Positions 35,190 through 47,596 of a stretch of DNA of 64,000 bases are shown here, piece by piece. The first letter of the stretch is position 1, and every line of letters starts with the position of its first letter. Made by a program: the position numbers and the translations under genes. Source of the stretch: Paguma larvata (Eukaryota; Chordata; Mammalia; Carnivora; Viverridae); the NCBI GenBank assembly GCA_030068075.1, contig CM057835.1, positions 24,582,930 through 24,646,929 of the forward strand, given 5' to 3'. The notes under the pieces were generated by a model. It did not search any database, was not told the DNA's origin, and worked only from the letters and a program-made list of their open reading frames with translations.

Positions 35190-38100
35190 ACTGGAGACCA
35201 GAAAAACATTGCCAAAAGGAAAAAGAGAAAAAGTACTTTTGTGATGCTCCCCTGTCGCGCAGGGCACCTTACGCCTCGCCACTGGAGAGAAGAGCCTGAT
35301 TTATGGTTCCATCATTTCAAGAGTTCAGACCTTGGAAAAAGCTTTCCAGGCTGCAGTCCTTCAGGGGACTCACGGGCATTCTTTCCCTGTGTTGCTGCTC
35401 ACACAGCCCAGGGCTCGCCCTTGTGCCAGAATAAAAGCTATTCGACACCTGCCCTCCAAAACCGAGCTCCTTTGGGTGGAACGAGAAAAAGATTTTTCCA
35501 TCTAAACATGTCATCTGCCAAAAAGTTCCTGGGACGGGCAACAGCGGCGCGTTCTGTGGCATCCGTGGCCTGTCTGTGCCACTCCCAGGGAGATTTCTGG
35601 GAGTAACTGAAACCACGTTTGTTCACTCCCTCCAAAGATTGTTTTAGAGCGGAATACGCAACTCGCTCCTTGCCAGGTGTCTTCAGGATGTGAACATTCT
35701 ACCTTTCGTGTTGTTGCCACATTCTTATATGATAAGTCCTCCTAGAAAAAGTCGACGGGCTCTGGAAAAATCATTTTGTGTGGCCTGTAGTCTCAAAGCC
35801 TGGACTACACAGTGCTCATTCGTACGGCAGAGTGGTAAATTACTTGAGCGATTACATTGTAATGTTTTACCAGAACACACTTCAGTAGTTTGCTTCTCTG
35901 TAGCAAGGAGAGTAAACTAAAAGTAGGAAATAATTTGTAGTGTCATCTAGAACTAGAAAGGCATGGCAGTTCTTCTAAATGTGTCTTCCAGACTCACAAA
36001 CATCGTAACACTTTTCATATGATTGCAGCTATATTCATAGTCGTGTTTATACAAACGCACTTGTGTGCGTGTGTTTGTGTACTCACCCACCCGACTGCAG
36101 ACGCGCACACACAGACAGGAAGATTACTCCCCAAAAAGAAAACATTTACTCACTTCGAGTAGTAAGACCAAGTGTGGGTTGGGTTTATTTGTTCGCCTGC
36201 TTGCTTACAATTCATTCGAATGTTCCTCTGCCTCTGCAGTAGCAGGTGCTCGTGCTAACGCTTCTGACACCGCTCGATCGAAAGGAAGGATAAACATCAC
36301 CACGGCCTCAACGTAGGAAACTATGTGTTAGCAAGCCCTTAAATGTGTGGGCTTTCAACTCTTCCCATGTTATATCAGGTCCTTACTGGAAACCAGCCAG
36401 AATGTTTCCCAGCAGAAAAGAATAATTATGTCTTTCACTGGAAAGAGCACTCCATAAAACTTTTTTTTTTTTCTGTAAAACAGAGTAAACATTCTCTTGA
36501 TCCCCCTGCTTCCCCACCTCAGAACTCAACTACCATTCCCTCTCTCCAGGACTCGAAGTAGAAAATGTTTTGGATTCTCAGCGTCGGAAAAACCCTGACA
36601 TTTCACAGCATTGCCCGCTCCCCCCGTCGTCACCACGTCTGTAGTTTAGCGCGTCAGACCGATTGCCAGTTTCCCAAGAAGGGATCCAGAAATGTGTGTT
36701 CTCTTTTTGACCCTGTCATCGACTCCCTGTCTTAGCCTTCCCTGGACCTCTCTGTGCCTACACGTCCTCGGCTCTGTAGTGGTCATATCCGTTTGCTTTC
36801 GCTAGACTAACATTTCTGGGTGACTCGGACCCTTGGATGAAAGTCTGAGGACGTGGACCCCACGTTCAGGCGGGATCTCCCCCCGGCACCCTCGGCTCTC
36901 AGAGGGGCAAGTCCTGCGACTCACGTGGGTGGAAAAGAACCTGGAAGGAAGGAAAAGCGCACTGAAAGAGGGAGGCGCCCTGGCCCCTCCTCCTCATCAG
37001 TACCTGAGATTCCTAACTGTCCAGACCCTGGGGTCCTGGGGCCTCACCCATTGTCTGGCCGTCCTTGGCCAGCAGGGAGGCAGAAGTTGAAGCAAGGTTC
37101 TTGACCTCTCGGAGTTTTAGTTGGTGAGCATCTGAGGGAAATCCTGGCCTGTCCGCCCCCCCCCCAACCCCCGCTCAGCGGCAGCCTCTCTTATCAGAAC
37201 TCCGGGAGTCTGCTCACACAGCCGTCTGTCTGTCTGCACATTCCCTCTCTGTAAGCCCTCCCGCCTCCCTCGCTCCCACCGCAGCCAGCTTCGGAACCTG
37301 AGCGCGGCCCAAGGCAGCCGCATTCAGAAGAAAACAGAAATGTTTTCATTCTTTTGGAACGTGCTGTATAAGACACCCATGTGCCGTGCAGAATACTTAC
37401 AAGAAATGGTTCTTCAGATAATTAAAGGCCTCAGAGGTGCCTTTGGCTTATTAAATACGGCAGTCATCGGTAGCTCTGTCCTACAAAGCACTGACAATTA
37501 ACCTTTAAATAACTCAGTGTTCGTGTTATGAAGCAGACCTAACACTCCTACCACAGGTAGGGAGCCCTATTTTTAAATTAAAACTTTCCGTTTTTCCACT
37601 TATGTTCTGAACTTAGAAGTACCATGCGCAGTTATTATATACATAGATAAGTAAAATTTGAAGTGGTTCAGAAACCCAGTATTTAGAAATTTATCTTTTG
37701 CTCTGGGTTTATAAGCCACAGAGACCAAAAGGCCCTGGTGCTAAAGCGGGCATCTTTTTCAGTTCACGTGACCCACTGGGGTCACGACTTAGACGGTTTT
37801 TAAATCGGCCAGGAAACTCCCGTGCCCTCCGTTCTCTCCTTTCTGTTATCAGGTCGTTTGACCTAAATCAAGCCAACACAGTACTGATTCCCTCCAGATG
37901 AATGCACAGACGACTTCTCCGCAGCCTGGGCCTGGAGACAGCCCAGCTCAGTGTCACCAAGAATCTGAAATTGAAGCCAAAGAAGAATGTGTCTTATGGT
38001 CCCAAAACCATGGAAAAAGAGAAAAAAAAAAAACCATGGATCAAATGGTTAAGCAAGAAGCTAAAGGGCCCACTGGCTTTCCCTCTTTCCTCGTTCTCTG

Positions 38101-40697
38101 CGTCGTTCTCGGTGGGTGGGGTTTGCGTGCCCTCATCCCAGCCCAGCAGTACGCATTTGCAAGGGTGGGGCCGATCGGCTCCAGGTTTCCTTGCTGCCAG
38201 TCCAAGCCTGCAAGCCTCTCGAAAGCTCACTAGTTTCAGATTTTGTTTGCTTTATTTTTAATAACGAAGGGCCCGAAGCCATTTTGGGGGGATTTTTTCC
38301 CCTTCTCCTGCCTTCAAGTGTTCATTTGATTATTTCATATAGGGCAATTTTGTGTGTTTTCTAAGCAAGGCCAAATTAGATATTTTAAATGTCAAGTTAA
38401 CCTTTCACAAAAATTGACTTGAATTCGGCATACGTATTTTAAAGTATATGCTTTGACCAATTCTGAATTAATGTGAAGAAATGTTGTTTAAGATTTTAAA
38501 AAATTTCAGTAGAGATACAGCACATATGGTTATATTGATGAGAATTGCCTTTGGGTTTACTTAAACATACAGATACTTATTTCATTTCAAGCTTAAAAGG
38601 CAAATGGTCTTGTGACTAATTAGGCTCCTCATATTTCAGGTACACTTGTTTCAGTCCTTTGTCGTACTTTCTGTCTTTCAGAACTGCCCTCCGATCGACT
38701 TTCTACACGTGACTCTTCTTTAGCTGAGCATTTGACTGTTTTTAGACATCATTGCGTTTCCCCAAATTCTGAATCTAAAGTGGATGCTGAGGATAGTTTA
38801 GTTTGAGTTGTATGGGATTGGGGGGGGGAGGGTTATGTTTAACTGACGAAGACCACTAAACCAGCTGCTCTAAAATAATTTTAATAGGCATGTGTTTCCA
38901 GACCTACAGGTTAAAAGGGCCAGGATAACGGGAGGGGGGTACGTACGATAGCAGTATCATTTCTTAAAGAGATACGACATGTTTGTGCCGGCCTCTCCCT
39001 GGTGCCCCAGTCAGCTGGGAGGGTGTCTGGCAGCTGCCCTGTTTGCATGGGGCCGGCCGGCTCGGCAGTGGTAAGCAATAGACAGGCTGGCTCCTTCGAG
39101 GAGTCTTTGAGTAAAGGCTGAGCTCTCAACAGTTCCGAAACTCACTGGCCGACTTTCCCCTGTGGACCATTCATTTATCAGGAAATGAAATTGGTTACAG
39201 GGTTTCTCACGTTGCCAAACCTCACTGACGAAATCCGATTTCTTCCAGAGTTCAGGAGGAGCATTAACTCTTTGTTAGTGTCCAGTGCTTCATGGCTCGG
39301 GCCCTGGGGACTCCTGTCGGTACGAGGGTCTGAGGAGGTCCTCAAGGAAGGGGCTGCTGGGGTGGGGGGCACGTACGTCTATGGAGATAGCCCCCGGACC
39401 ATCGGGGGGGGAGGCGGGGGGGTAGCTACTGCCATAGACATAAAAAGATGACCTTTGGGGATGGGATTGTTATATTTTACACATTATCCTCGCCTTTCAA
39501 ACTAAGGTGTCAGTTTCACAGGACTGATTTTTTTTCCGTTTTCAAAAATGAGGGCGTTTACACTTGACATGAGTCACCGTGCTGGCAGCATAACCTGGTA
39601 ACGTAGACCAGAGATCATTGTTCACATTTTGTGAAGCTGTAAGGAGCAAAAATCAAGAGAAGCATGTAGTTCTGTGGCACAGAAAACGTTTGGGTAAGTG
39701 AAGGTTAAATTCTTACAAAGTATATAATCTAGTTCATATGTTTAAGGAGCGGAACTAGGCTAAATTATCTAAAATATTCTGACCGTACTGAATTGTTTCA
39801 CTTTGTACAACAAAATCTGACTAACAGGGCATTCGGTTGCAGGCCAGTCTGTTGAGTGCAGCCGATGGCTGCGAGCTTCTGTATTTGGAGTCGGCAGGCC
39901 CAGAGGTGACCCCCAGAGTGCCCGCGGCAGGTATTCTGGCTGGGGAGGTGGCTGCTGGCTAGTCGATAGCAGTAGCAGCTAGAGGCGGCCTTCCTCCATT
40001 TGCAGTAGTTCCTATGACAAGATGCTATAAATGAGACCCTTTGTAGTCTTACCATTATTATCCGTTCTCTCTCCGTCATTAAACATGTGATGTTTTACGT
40101 ATACACTGGACAATATTTAGAAGTGAATTCCTCACTCTTCCCCCACTCCCTTGGGAGATACTCTTCATCTTAACTTTTAGCCCTGATTATTTTAGGCTCT
40201 CAAGTTAGTAAAACCTTACTGTCTGTGAGCACTTTTCCCCTCGATTGGCATAGCTCCTGTTTGCTAAAAATATATTTAAAGTCACAGAGCCAACCCATAG
40301 CCTCTGCCGGCCAGCGGCTGTGCTCATAAACTGAACCCCAAAGAGAGACCCTGGTTCCATAAAGGGTAAATGAGTGACTCATCTTCTCTGTTCATCACTC
40401 AGAGATAAGCTTTGTGATTTGAGTTGCATTTAGAGCATCGTGTCCATGGTTTCCGTTGTATCCCAGAATATGACATAGTCTGAAGTGGGTGGTTACATTT
40501 AGTCAAGAGTGATCCGTATTCAGTTTCAGCATGTTTAGAGCAGAAGATGTATTTGAGGGAATGAAAGCACAGTGCATCTTTTAAAACATGCATTAGAGGA
40601 ATTTCACCAAAGAGAGCATTCAGATGGTGTGTCTAGTTCTTTCTTTGTTTCTAACGATTCCTGCCCTTAAATATCAGTCTTATCAAATTTGTGCTCC
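35190..40697. other. DYM: Intron segment, 5.5 kb without a recognised repeat or gene
   Basis: No CAN-SINE was seen over this stretch. It includes a GC-rich part (36830-37320) with C-runs at 37158-37177, a T-run at 36462-36473 and a G-rich tract at 39345-39421. Open frames around 37700-38260 overlap in several frames, contain A-runs and resemble no known protein. 38330-38800 is AT-rich and unique-looking. Confidence 0.45.
39345..39421 (+). other. G-rich tract with G-quadruplex potential
   Basis: There are several runs of four or more G: GGGG and GGGGTGGGGGG near 39350-39368, and GGGGGGGGAGGCGGGGGGG near 39402-39421. Four-run combinations with short loops are possible on the + strand, which is also the DYM sense (RNA) strand. 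Confidence 0.6.
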
Positions 40698-40910
40698 AGG
40701 GCGCCTGGGAGGCTCAGCCAGTTACGTGTCTGACTCTTGATTTGGGCTCAGGTCATGATCGCATGGTTCATGAGGTCAAGACCCACGTCAGGCTCACACC
40801 GAGAGCATGGAGCCTGCTTGGGGTTCTCTCTCTCCCTCTCTCTCTGCATCTTCCTCACCTGCATGCTCTCTCTCTCTCTCTCTCAAAATAAATAAATACA
40901 TTTTTTTAAT
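40698..40910 (+). mobile_element. CAN-SINE, sense
   Basis: Head GGGCGCCTGGGAGGCTCAG, CT tract and tail 'caaaataaataaata'. Target duplications are not clear. Confidence 0.92.
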
Positions 40911-42429
40911 GAGCGTATCAGCATTTCTTCCTGTCGATACAGAGAGGAGAAATAATGCCAGGTAGGCACCATAAAAGATTTGCCTCATCTCCGACCATCT
41001 GTGTCCCAGCCTCAGCTATAGGATCTGAAAATGAAAACTCAGTGAGTATTTTAGTCCTTTGTACATGTTCTGTCCGTTCCCTCACATCGCCTCTCCTTGT
41101 GAACAGTCCCTGTTGAAGAAAACCACCAAATCTGATACTCAGGATTTTTCGGATACAGATACAGAGGGATACAAGGAACCGCAGGGGCCCTCGATCATTC
41201 TATTTATTTATGACTCCCACAGTCCTTGGGCCTCTGAGTCCTTGGGTAAATATCTCCAGCATCCAGTGGCTAGCAGTTCATCTTTTTAGAAAGCTACCAT
41301 TTGCAATGAGGATTTTCTTGCCTCTCATTTATTTGTTCAGCTAGAATTGACTGAGCAGCCCCCGCCTGCGCTGCACTCTGCTAGAGGTTGGCCCTTGAAG
41401 AGGCTCCCTGTATAGGAGGGCACAGTTTCTAAAGTTCATTCAAAGAAACAACTTCCTCTGTTCTGTTCCTTCGTAAAAGAGGAATCGTAAGTAAGCTAGG
41501 GGATGCCAATGGCGAAGGAAGGAGACCGCTCAAACCCCGCAGGACTTGGGGATACCTTGATTTCCCTGCGCGTGGAAATGATAAATGGCTGTGGATGGAA
41601 TACAGACCCCAAAGCCAATGCCCTGAAGCGCATAAATGGAGAGACAGGGAGGATGCTCCGGGCCTTCAGAACGAATCCTGTTTCCGCCACCCGTGCTGTC
41701 TCGGGCCTATCTTAGAACCTTGCCTACGTCCTGAAGTAGCTGGGGAAATGGAAGAGACAATAAACACACAGTTCCTAGTAAGCTCTCAGTAACCATCAGC
41801 CTCGGTTATTTTCCCGCTTCCCCATCAACCTCCCTTCCCTAGAACAAAACCAAGCACTGGGGCTGTAAGTTCTAAACGCCCAGCATAGGCGGCCCCACGT
41901 CCGTGTCCTGCTGCTTATCACCAGGAGACAGCCGGGGGCCCCTTGCTCGTTACAGCCGCAGCAGGCTTAGCTCTCTGGTTCCCAAGTTTGTAACAGCGCC
42001 AAGGCCACAGCTTGCTAGAACTGCCACAGGCAGGTCCGTCTGCATCACTCACTCTGGTGCAACGAAGGAAGGAGCACAAAACGACACGGGTGAATCTTAC
42101 TTTCTGGTGTCTTGTAAGAACTTTTACGCACTGTTCATGAAAAGATAGCAGGAGAGGTGGCACGTCTGTAGAGGCTGTGACCCTGAAGAAAGGTCAAGGC
42201 CATTACAGGACGCTGAGCTGACCCCATCTCTGTCCTTTAGAAACGTAAGGCCTCGTCTTTCCCAACAGCGCCTGAATGACCTAATCCCAAGAATCAAGTC
42301 ACTAGTCTGAACTCTCAAAACAGATCAGTTCTGGAATGATTTTAGTTAATTCGGTTGGTTTGATATTTTAGTTTGGAGGGACTCATAGCAAGATTCTTTT
42401 TAAATAGTAACTTTAAAATATGATTTGAT
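40911..42429. other. DYM: Intron segment, no gene seen
   Basis: About 41325-41425 ('tttgttcagctagaattgactgagcag...') looks like a decayed copy of the old repeat type also seen near 60300. The rest is unassigned, with small overlapping open frames. Confidence 0.45.
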
Positions 42430-42905
42430 TTATAAAAGCCTACAGTTTATACACTGTCGTTTGTGACCACAGCAGTAGCTCTGGCAGGACTCAGTTACCT
42501 CATTCAATTCACACATCACTCCATCTAGAACATTCTGTGTCATAAAGTCAGACTGAGCCAGGTATTCCAGGTCTGAAGTCTGATCTTTCTGTAACCAACT
42601 TCTTATACTACAACTTTTGTTTTGCTTGTGTTTCCTCAGTATACATGCATTCTCAGTATGCACAACCTGAAAACTTGGTACTACAGATTTTTCCATGATT
42701 CTAGGATTTTCAAAAGACACTTTAGTGTATGAATTTATAAAAAGATCTGTCAATTCCACACAGATGTATTCACGTTCATCATTAGAGTTCATCTGACTCA
42801 TTTCACAATTGTACCACTTTCCAGTCAAATAAAAGAGATGGTTTGGAATGCAGTCACTCCTGGAGAGGAAACAGGAGAAGCCACTTCCTTGTTGTAAATT
42901 TCTAC
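42430..42905 (-). other. Unidentified open frame of about 155 codons outside repeats
   Basis: On the minus strand a frame stays open from inside the neighbouring SINE (its first ATG at 43066 is SINE-derived) to a TAA at 42430. The non-SINE part (from about 42905 down) reads as a mixed, protein-like peptide with CEMSQMNSNDEREYICVEL and, near the end, several Cys and an SDFMTQNVLD stretch. I do not recognise the family. No splice sites, poly(A) tail or start codon context supports it as a gene. A broken retrocopy or chance are both possible. Confidence 0.3.
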
Positions 42906-42908
42906 TCT

Positions 42909-43127
42909 TTTTTATTTTTAATTTTTTTAATGTTTGTTTATTTTCAAGAGAGAGAGAAAGAGTACGTGTGAGGGGCCAAGGGGGAGAGAGAGCGGGAGAC
43001 AGAGAATCTGAAGTGGGCTCTGTGCTGACAGCATAAAGCCCAACGTGGGACTCAAACTCATGAACCATGAGATCATGACCTGAGCCTAGGTTGGACGCTC
43101 AACCAGCTAAACCACCCCGGCGCCCCA
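42909..43127 (-). mobile_element. CAN-SINE, antisense
   Basis: T-rich left end, GA tract, and antisense head '...accaccccggcgcccc'. Confidence 0.93.
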
Positions 43128-43261
43128 CGGCATCAAGCATTTAAGTCTCAGGGTTTGTGGGACATTTTGTTGTATTCTCTCATTTGTAAGGAAGTGGGCC
43201 AAAAAAAAAATCCCTTCTCTCGGCATCAGTTGCTAGAATAGAGAGATGAGAGAGATTTTAG

Positions 43262-43400
43262 AAAACCCTGTTTCAACCTTTCATTTTATGAATAGAGAAA
43301 ATGAAGAGAGTTGACTCCCCGCCCCCAGTGACAAGGCTGGTGGGGGGACATGCAGGCCCGGATCCAGGTTTCCTGACTCCATTTATACCACTTTTCACTT
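43262..43400 (+). mobile_element. MIR fragment
   Basis: 'ttcattttatgaatagagaaaatgaagag', 'agtgacaaggctgg' and 'ggatccaggtttcctgactcc' are in MIR order. It is strongly diverged. Confidence 0.55.
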
Positions 43401-43889
43401 CTGCATTCAGGGGGGTGCTGTAACCCCTAGTAGTAGGCTAACCCATCCAGCAGAGAAGCCCCCAAAAGGTTGAAAGTCCAGCTGTTACTATTAATTGGCC
43501 CTTTGCTATTGTTTGTCTAGAAAGATGATGCCGTGAGTTTTTGCCGACTGTCGATGGCGTGTTTGCGGTCATTCGAATGCTCTTTCCCTGTCCTGTGCCT
43601 TTATGACCAACAGAATGTGAGAGTCCTGTGTGGCCTGTGTCAGTAAGATCACAGATCTTTCTAGGCCTTGGAAGGGTCACATTCTCAATGTCCTTCCTAG
43701 TACCATACGTATTTTTAGAACTGTTTTTTGAGGTTGTGTTTGAATGCACATTGTAATTAAGCATAATGTTTTTTAACTGACAGACTTTAATTTTTTTATT
43801 ATGTTGCATATTTTATTTGGCTGCAAGTTTCCTCTTCAACTGGCCATTCAGGAGGGAGACTCTGCCCCCGTGCAGCCATAAGTGACACA

Positions 43890-44245
43890 GATCATTGTCT
43901 CAGGGTCACTGTCATCCTTCCCTGTTCTCTAAGCACAGCACACACATTCCCAGCCTGGCCCCTGCTCTTTCCAGCCCCGTGTTTCCCTCGAGGCTCAGCC
44001 AAGATCAGCTCTCCTCCCCGGGACCCTCACATATCACCCTCACCCCTTCCTCTTCTCTACTTCACAGCCTCATGATCTACCCCAGTTCCTAGCTGCTCGG
44101 CGCATCCTCCCCTCTTTCCTGTGCGCCCCCTTTCCCAGCTCAGTTTTAACACATGACGTCAAGGCCCTGCCGTCTTCCTCTTTATATCCCTGGCCCTCCG
44201 CCCGCGACCCTCCACGCAGTAGGTGCGCGCTCCATGTTCATTTCT
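43890..44245 (+). mobile_element. LINE-2 3' end fragment
   Basis: C/T-rich text ending 'ttatatccctggccctc...cgcagtaggtgcgcgctcc' is the L2 tail ('...agtaggtgctca'). Confidence 0.65.
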
Positions 44246-44479
44246 TCATTGCGATGGGAAGGTGCGAGGCTGACCGAAGTACCGGAGGCCACATTGGCCA
44301 GCGTGCGAGTGTGAAGGCCGCCAAGTAGGCTTGAACAGTCTCCAGTGAGAGTTTGGTAGACGGGCAGGATCAGGGATAAGAAAAGCCACAGACCAGGGTT
44401 GATACGGTTGGTGGAAGTCCTTTAAAAAAAAAAAAAAAAGCTACATTGTACAAACAGTAGAAAAGCTTGGCCGGTCTAC

Positions 44480-45035
44480 TAAAGCTGAACACGTGTGCAG
44501 TCTCTTCCACTCTGCGGTGCACGCCTAACGTGAGCTCATGGCTGCGCGTGCCTGGAAGTACATACGGGGATGTCCATACATCATCATTCATGACAGTGAA
44601 ACCCTGGGCAGAGCCCAGTCCAGCAGCAGCAGAATTAATTAGTAAATTGGGGTATATTCAGACAGCAGAGTCCTGCGTAGCCATGCAAATGAGCAAACCC
44701 CAATATGTGTGAAACACACAAGTACAGTGCTAAATGAAGAATCTGGGTGCAATATAACTTTGTGTAGTTCCATTAATACGAGGTTCAAGAAAAGGCAAAA
44801 CTCAACTGTAGTGTTAAGAAATTCAAATGTAGTTGGTAAAATTATAAGAAAGAGCAAGGAAGTGATTACGGTAGAAGTCAGGAGAGTGGTAACTGGGGAG
44901 TCGAAGTGTTCTTGCAGACGCCGTGGTGGTAACGGGAGTGCTCGCCTTATACCGATTTCGTTGTCCTATGTTTGTCTTCGTGAACTTTTCTGTATGTGTG
45001 TTGTCCTGCACAAGAGAAAAGGCTAAAAACTCGAG
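44480..45035 (+). mobile_element. Old LINE-1 3' end, sense
   Basis: Landmarks in order: 'aattagtaaattggggtatattcagacagcagag', 'aatatgtgtgaaacac', 'tgtgtagttccattaatacgaggttc', 'aggcaaaactcaactgtagtg', 'gtcaggagagtggtaactgggg'. This is the end of ORF2 plus 3' UTR. Confidence 0.75.
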
Positions 45036-45439
45036 GGAGTCCATGAAGACCCCTTTATTTAAACAGTGAATAAAGTATGTGTAATTAGTGATGGAAATGT
45101 TAAAAAAGATTTTAATGAAGGTAAAAATGTTTTCGTTAGTATGTAAGATTTGTCTCTTTCTATTTCCACCTGAAAATCACATTATTTTACCCATTTTCCC
45201 TCTTTAAAATATCTATGCCCCCCCAAAAAAAGGAATCTGTTATCAAAATATACTAGAGGAATGTATTTTCAAAATGTTTAATAGTCATTATTTGGATTGT
45301 GGAGCTAATGAGAATTTTTAAATCCTTGTTACAAAATTTTTCTCCAGTGAATGGTGTATTTTATTTTACCATGAGGTACATAATAGAAATTTTTTTTAAA
45401 TCTTTAATTAAAAAAACACACCCCTTGTAATTGCAACTA

Positions 45440-46050
45440 TTTTTTAAAAAGTGTTGGTGAGCACGTGGAGAAATGGGAACCCTCAACCCTTGTGGGCTGT
45501 TGGTAGGATTGTAAAATGGTCCGATTGCTACGGAAAACAGTTTAGAGGCTCCCCAAAAAATTAAAAATAGAACTGCCGTACGACCTAGCAGTCCCGCTTG
45601 CGTGGATCTGTCCGAAAGAATCGAAAGCAGGGGTCTCCAAGAGATCTTCGCTCGCCCTTGTTCCCAGCAGCACCATTCACGGTAGCCAAGAGGTGGATGA
45701 GTGGATTAACAAAATGTGGTACATACATGCAGTGGAATACTCTTTAGCCTTAAAAAGGAGGGAAATCCTGTCACATGGTACCACAGAGATGAACCTTGAG
45801 GTCCTCCCGCGCAGTGAAATAAGCCGGCCACAAAAAGACAAAAATATTTCATTTATGCAAGATACCTGAAATAGATTCGTAGAAACAGAGAACAGTGGTC
45901 ACCGAGGGTGAGGGGAACTCTCGTTAAATGGCAGCAAGTCCCGGTTTTGCAACGTGGAAGGAGTTTGTGGGATCGTTCACAGCAGTGTGAATACATGAAA
46001 CGCTGCTGAATGGCACCCTTAAAATTGGATAGGATGAGAAGTTTTATGTT
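45440..46050 (+). mobile_element. LINE-1 3' end, sense (second copy)
   Basis: 'gtgttggtgagcacgtggagaaatgggaaccctc', 'cgacctagcagtcccgc', 'atgtggtacatacatgcagtggaatactctttagcc', 'aagataccttgaaatag'-like text and 'taaatggcagcaagtcc' follow the L1 3' end in order. It is less diverged than the preceding copy and follows it by about 400 bp. Confidence 0.85.
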
Positions 46051-47384
46051 TTTTTATGACTATTAGAAAGAAGAGAAAGAAAGACGATCAGGGCAACATG
46101 AGCTAGAGGAGGTTATGCCGACGGATGTGTGGACTTCGGGGTTGATGGAGGTAATGGTTTTACTGCACATCGGAACGGGCAAATGGATTACAACCCTGCT
46201 TTCTTGCAAATAAAGGCCCAGGCCCCCTCTGGGATATTTGAGTGACAATGCTGTGCACGGAGCCAGAGCTTTGAGATTTGAGCGAGCACTTTCAGACAGC
46301 TTATATTCTCGAGTTACTCTCTCAGCCCTGGCAATGGTTTTGCTAAACGAGTAGTTTTAAGTACACCTTAAATAGTTCCATGTTTTCAGAATGTAGCTAA
46401 TTTAAATTCTACCAGTAAGTAAAATTTTGAGAAAATAATGTGTTTACAGCTTAGCAACCCATAGGGATTGGGCATCTGGGTTGTTAAGAGTCAATATTTC
46501 GTTCTGACTGCAGATTAATACTGGATGTCTAGTAAGCAACCAAGGAGTTGAATTGCAAAGCAGCCTTTGAAAGTAAAGAAACTACCATTTTGAACATGGG
46601 AAAAAGTAAAACTAGATTAGTTCAATTATAGATTTAGAAGTCAAAAAAGGAAAAATGTATATTTGGAACACAGTGTCCCAGAAGATTTATTAATAGAACT
46701 TAATACACTCTCGCTGGAGACCTGAAATTCACGGGCGCTTCCCTATGCGCAAGTGCAAAGGCCAAAAATTCCCTTGTATCAGTCTGGTAGAGTTTTGTGT
46801 TATTTTTAATTTTCAAGTAGGGTTTAATCAATAGATCATAGCTGAAAATTCAGAGCGGACTTCAGGAAGCGAACATAAAATTTCTTACTATTAACTATTT
46901 CTTTAGGGAGTGTGAAATAGGGTTTGCTATGGAGAGTTTCACAAAAGTTCATCTATTTTAAGAATGACATACTTAATATAAATGTTTACATGTTTAATTT
47001 CAAAGGCATTTTCTGTATAAGTGACAAGTGACTTTTGGGAGACTGAAATTTAAAAAGAGTAGTTCAAAATAACTGAAACCTTGGAATTTAATTTTTATTG
47101 ACCTGTGAATAAGTTTTTGAAGCCCCTTATTTTGACATCAGAGATTTTATTTTTATTTTATTTTATTTTATTTTATTTTATTTTATGTTTTATGTTTCCG
47201 AGCTGGAGTCTACCTCAAAGTGCTACTTTTCTAGGCATTACGTTTGTTCTGATAAACATTTTTGTGATGTATATGGTTTTTTGATATGGTTCTCCATGGG
47301 CTTGTAAATTACAAATAGTCAGTTTGTAAGAAGTAAAACATTAAAACATCTAGTCTTTGGGTAGTGACTAGTTGTACTCTCTCC
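46051..47384. other. DYM: AT-rich intron segment, no gene seen
   Basis: Unique-looking AT-rich DNA apart from a TTTTA repeat at 47145-47186. No exon or RNA gene is apparent. Confidence 0.5.
47145..47186. repeat. (TTTTA)8 microsatellite
   Basis: Eight units of TTTTA, one of them with an extra T near the left edge. It is not attached to a recognisable SINE tail. Confidence 0.9.
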
Positions 47385-47596
47385 TTTTTTTATTATTTTT
47401 ATTATTTTTTTTATTTTATTTATTTTAGAGAGAGAGAGAGAGCGAGCAGAGAGAGGGCAGAGAGAGAGAATCTTAACCAGGCTCCATGCTCAGTGCAGAG
47501 CCCAACGCAGGGCTCTCTACCCCCAACCCTGGGATCACGACCTGAGCTGAAACCTAGAGTTAGACGCTCGACCGACTGAGCCTCTCAGGCACCCCT
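47385..47596 (-). mobile_element. CAN-SINE, antisense, older variant
   Basis: GA tract, 'ccatgctcagtgcagagcccaacg' and antisense head '...gcctctcaggcacccc'. The body differs from the main feliform type, suggesting an older subfamily. Confidence 0.88.

Noticed and set aside
37898..38261. Overlapping + strand frames of 111 and 119 codons with Lys-rich runs
   Set aside because: Two different frames are open at once and the Lys runs come from A-tracts. I found no matching family and no splice evidence.
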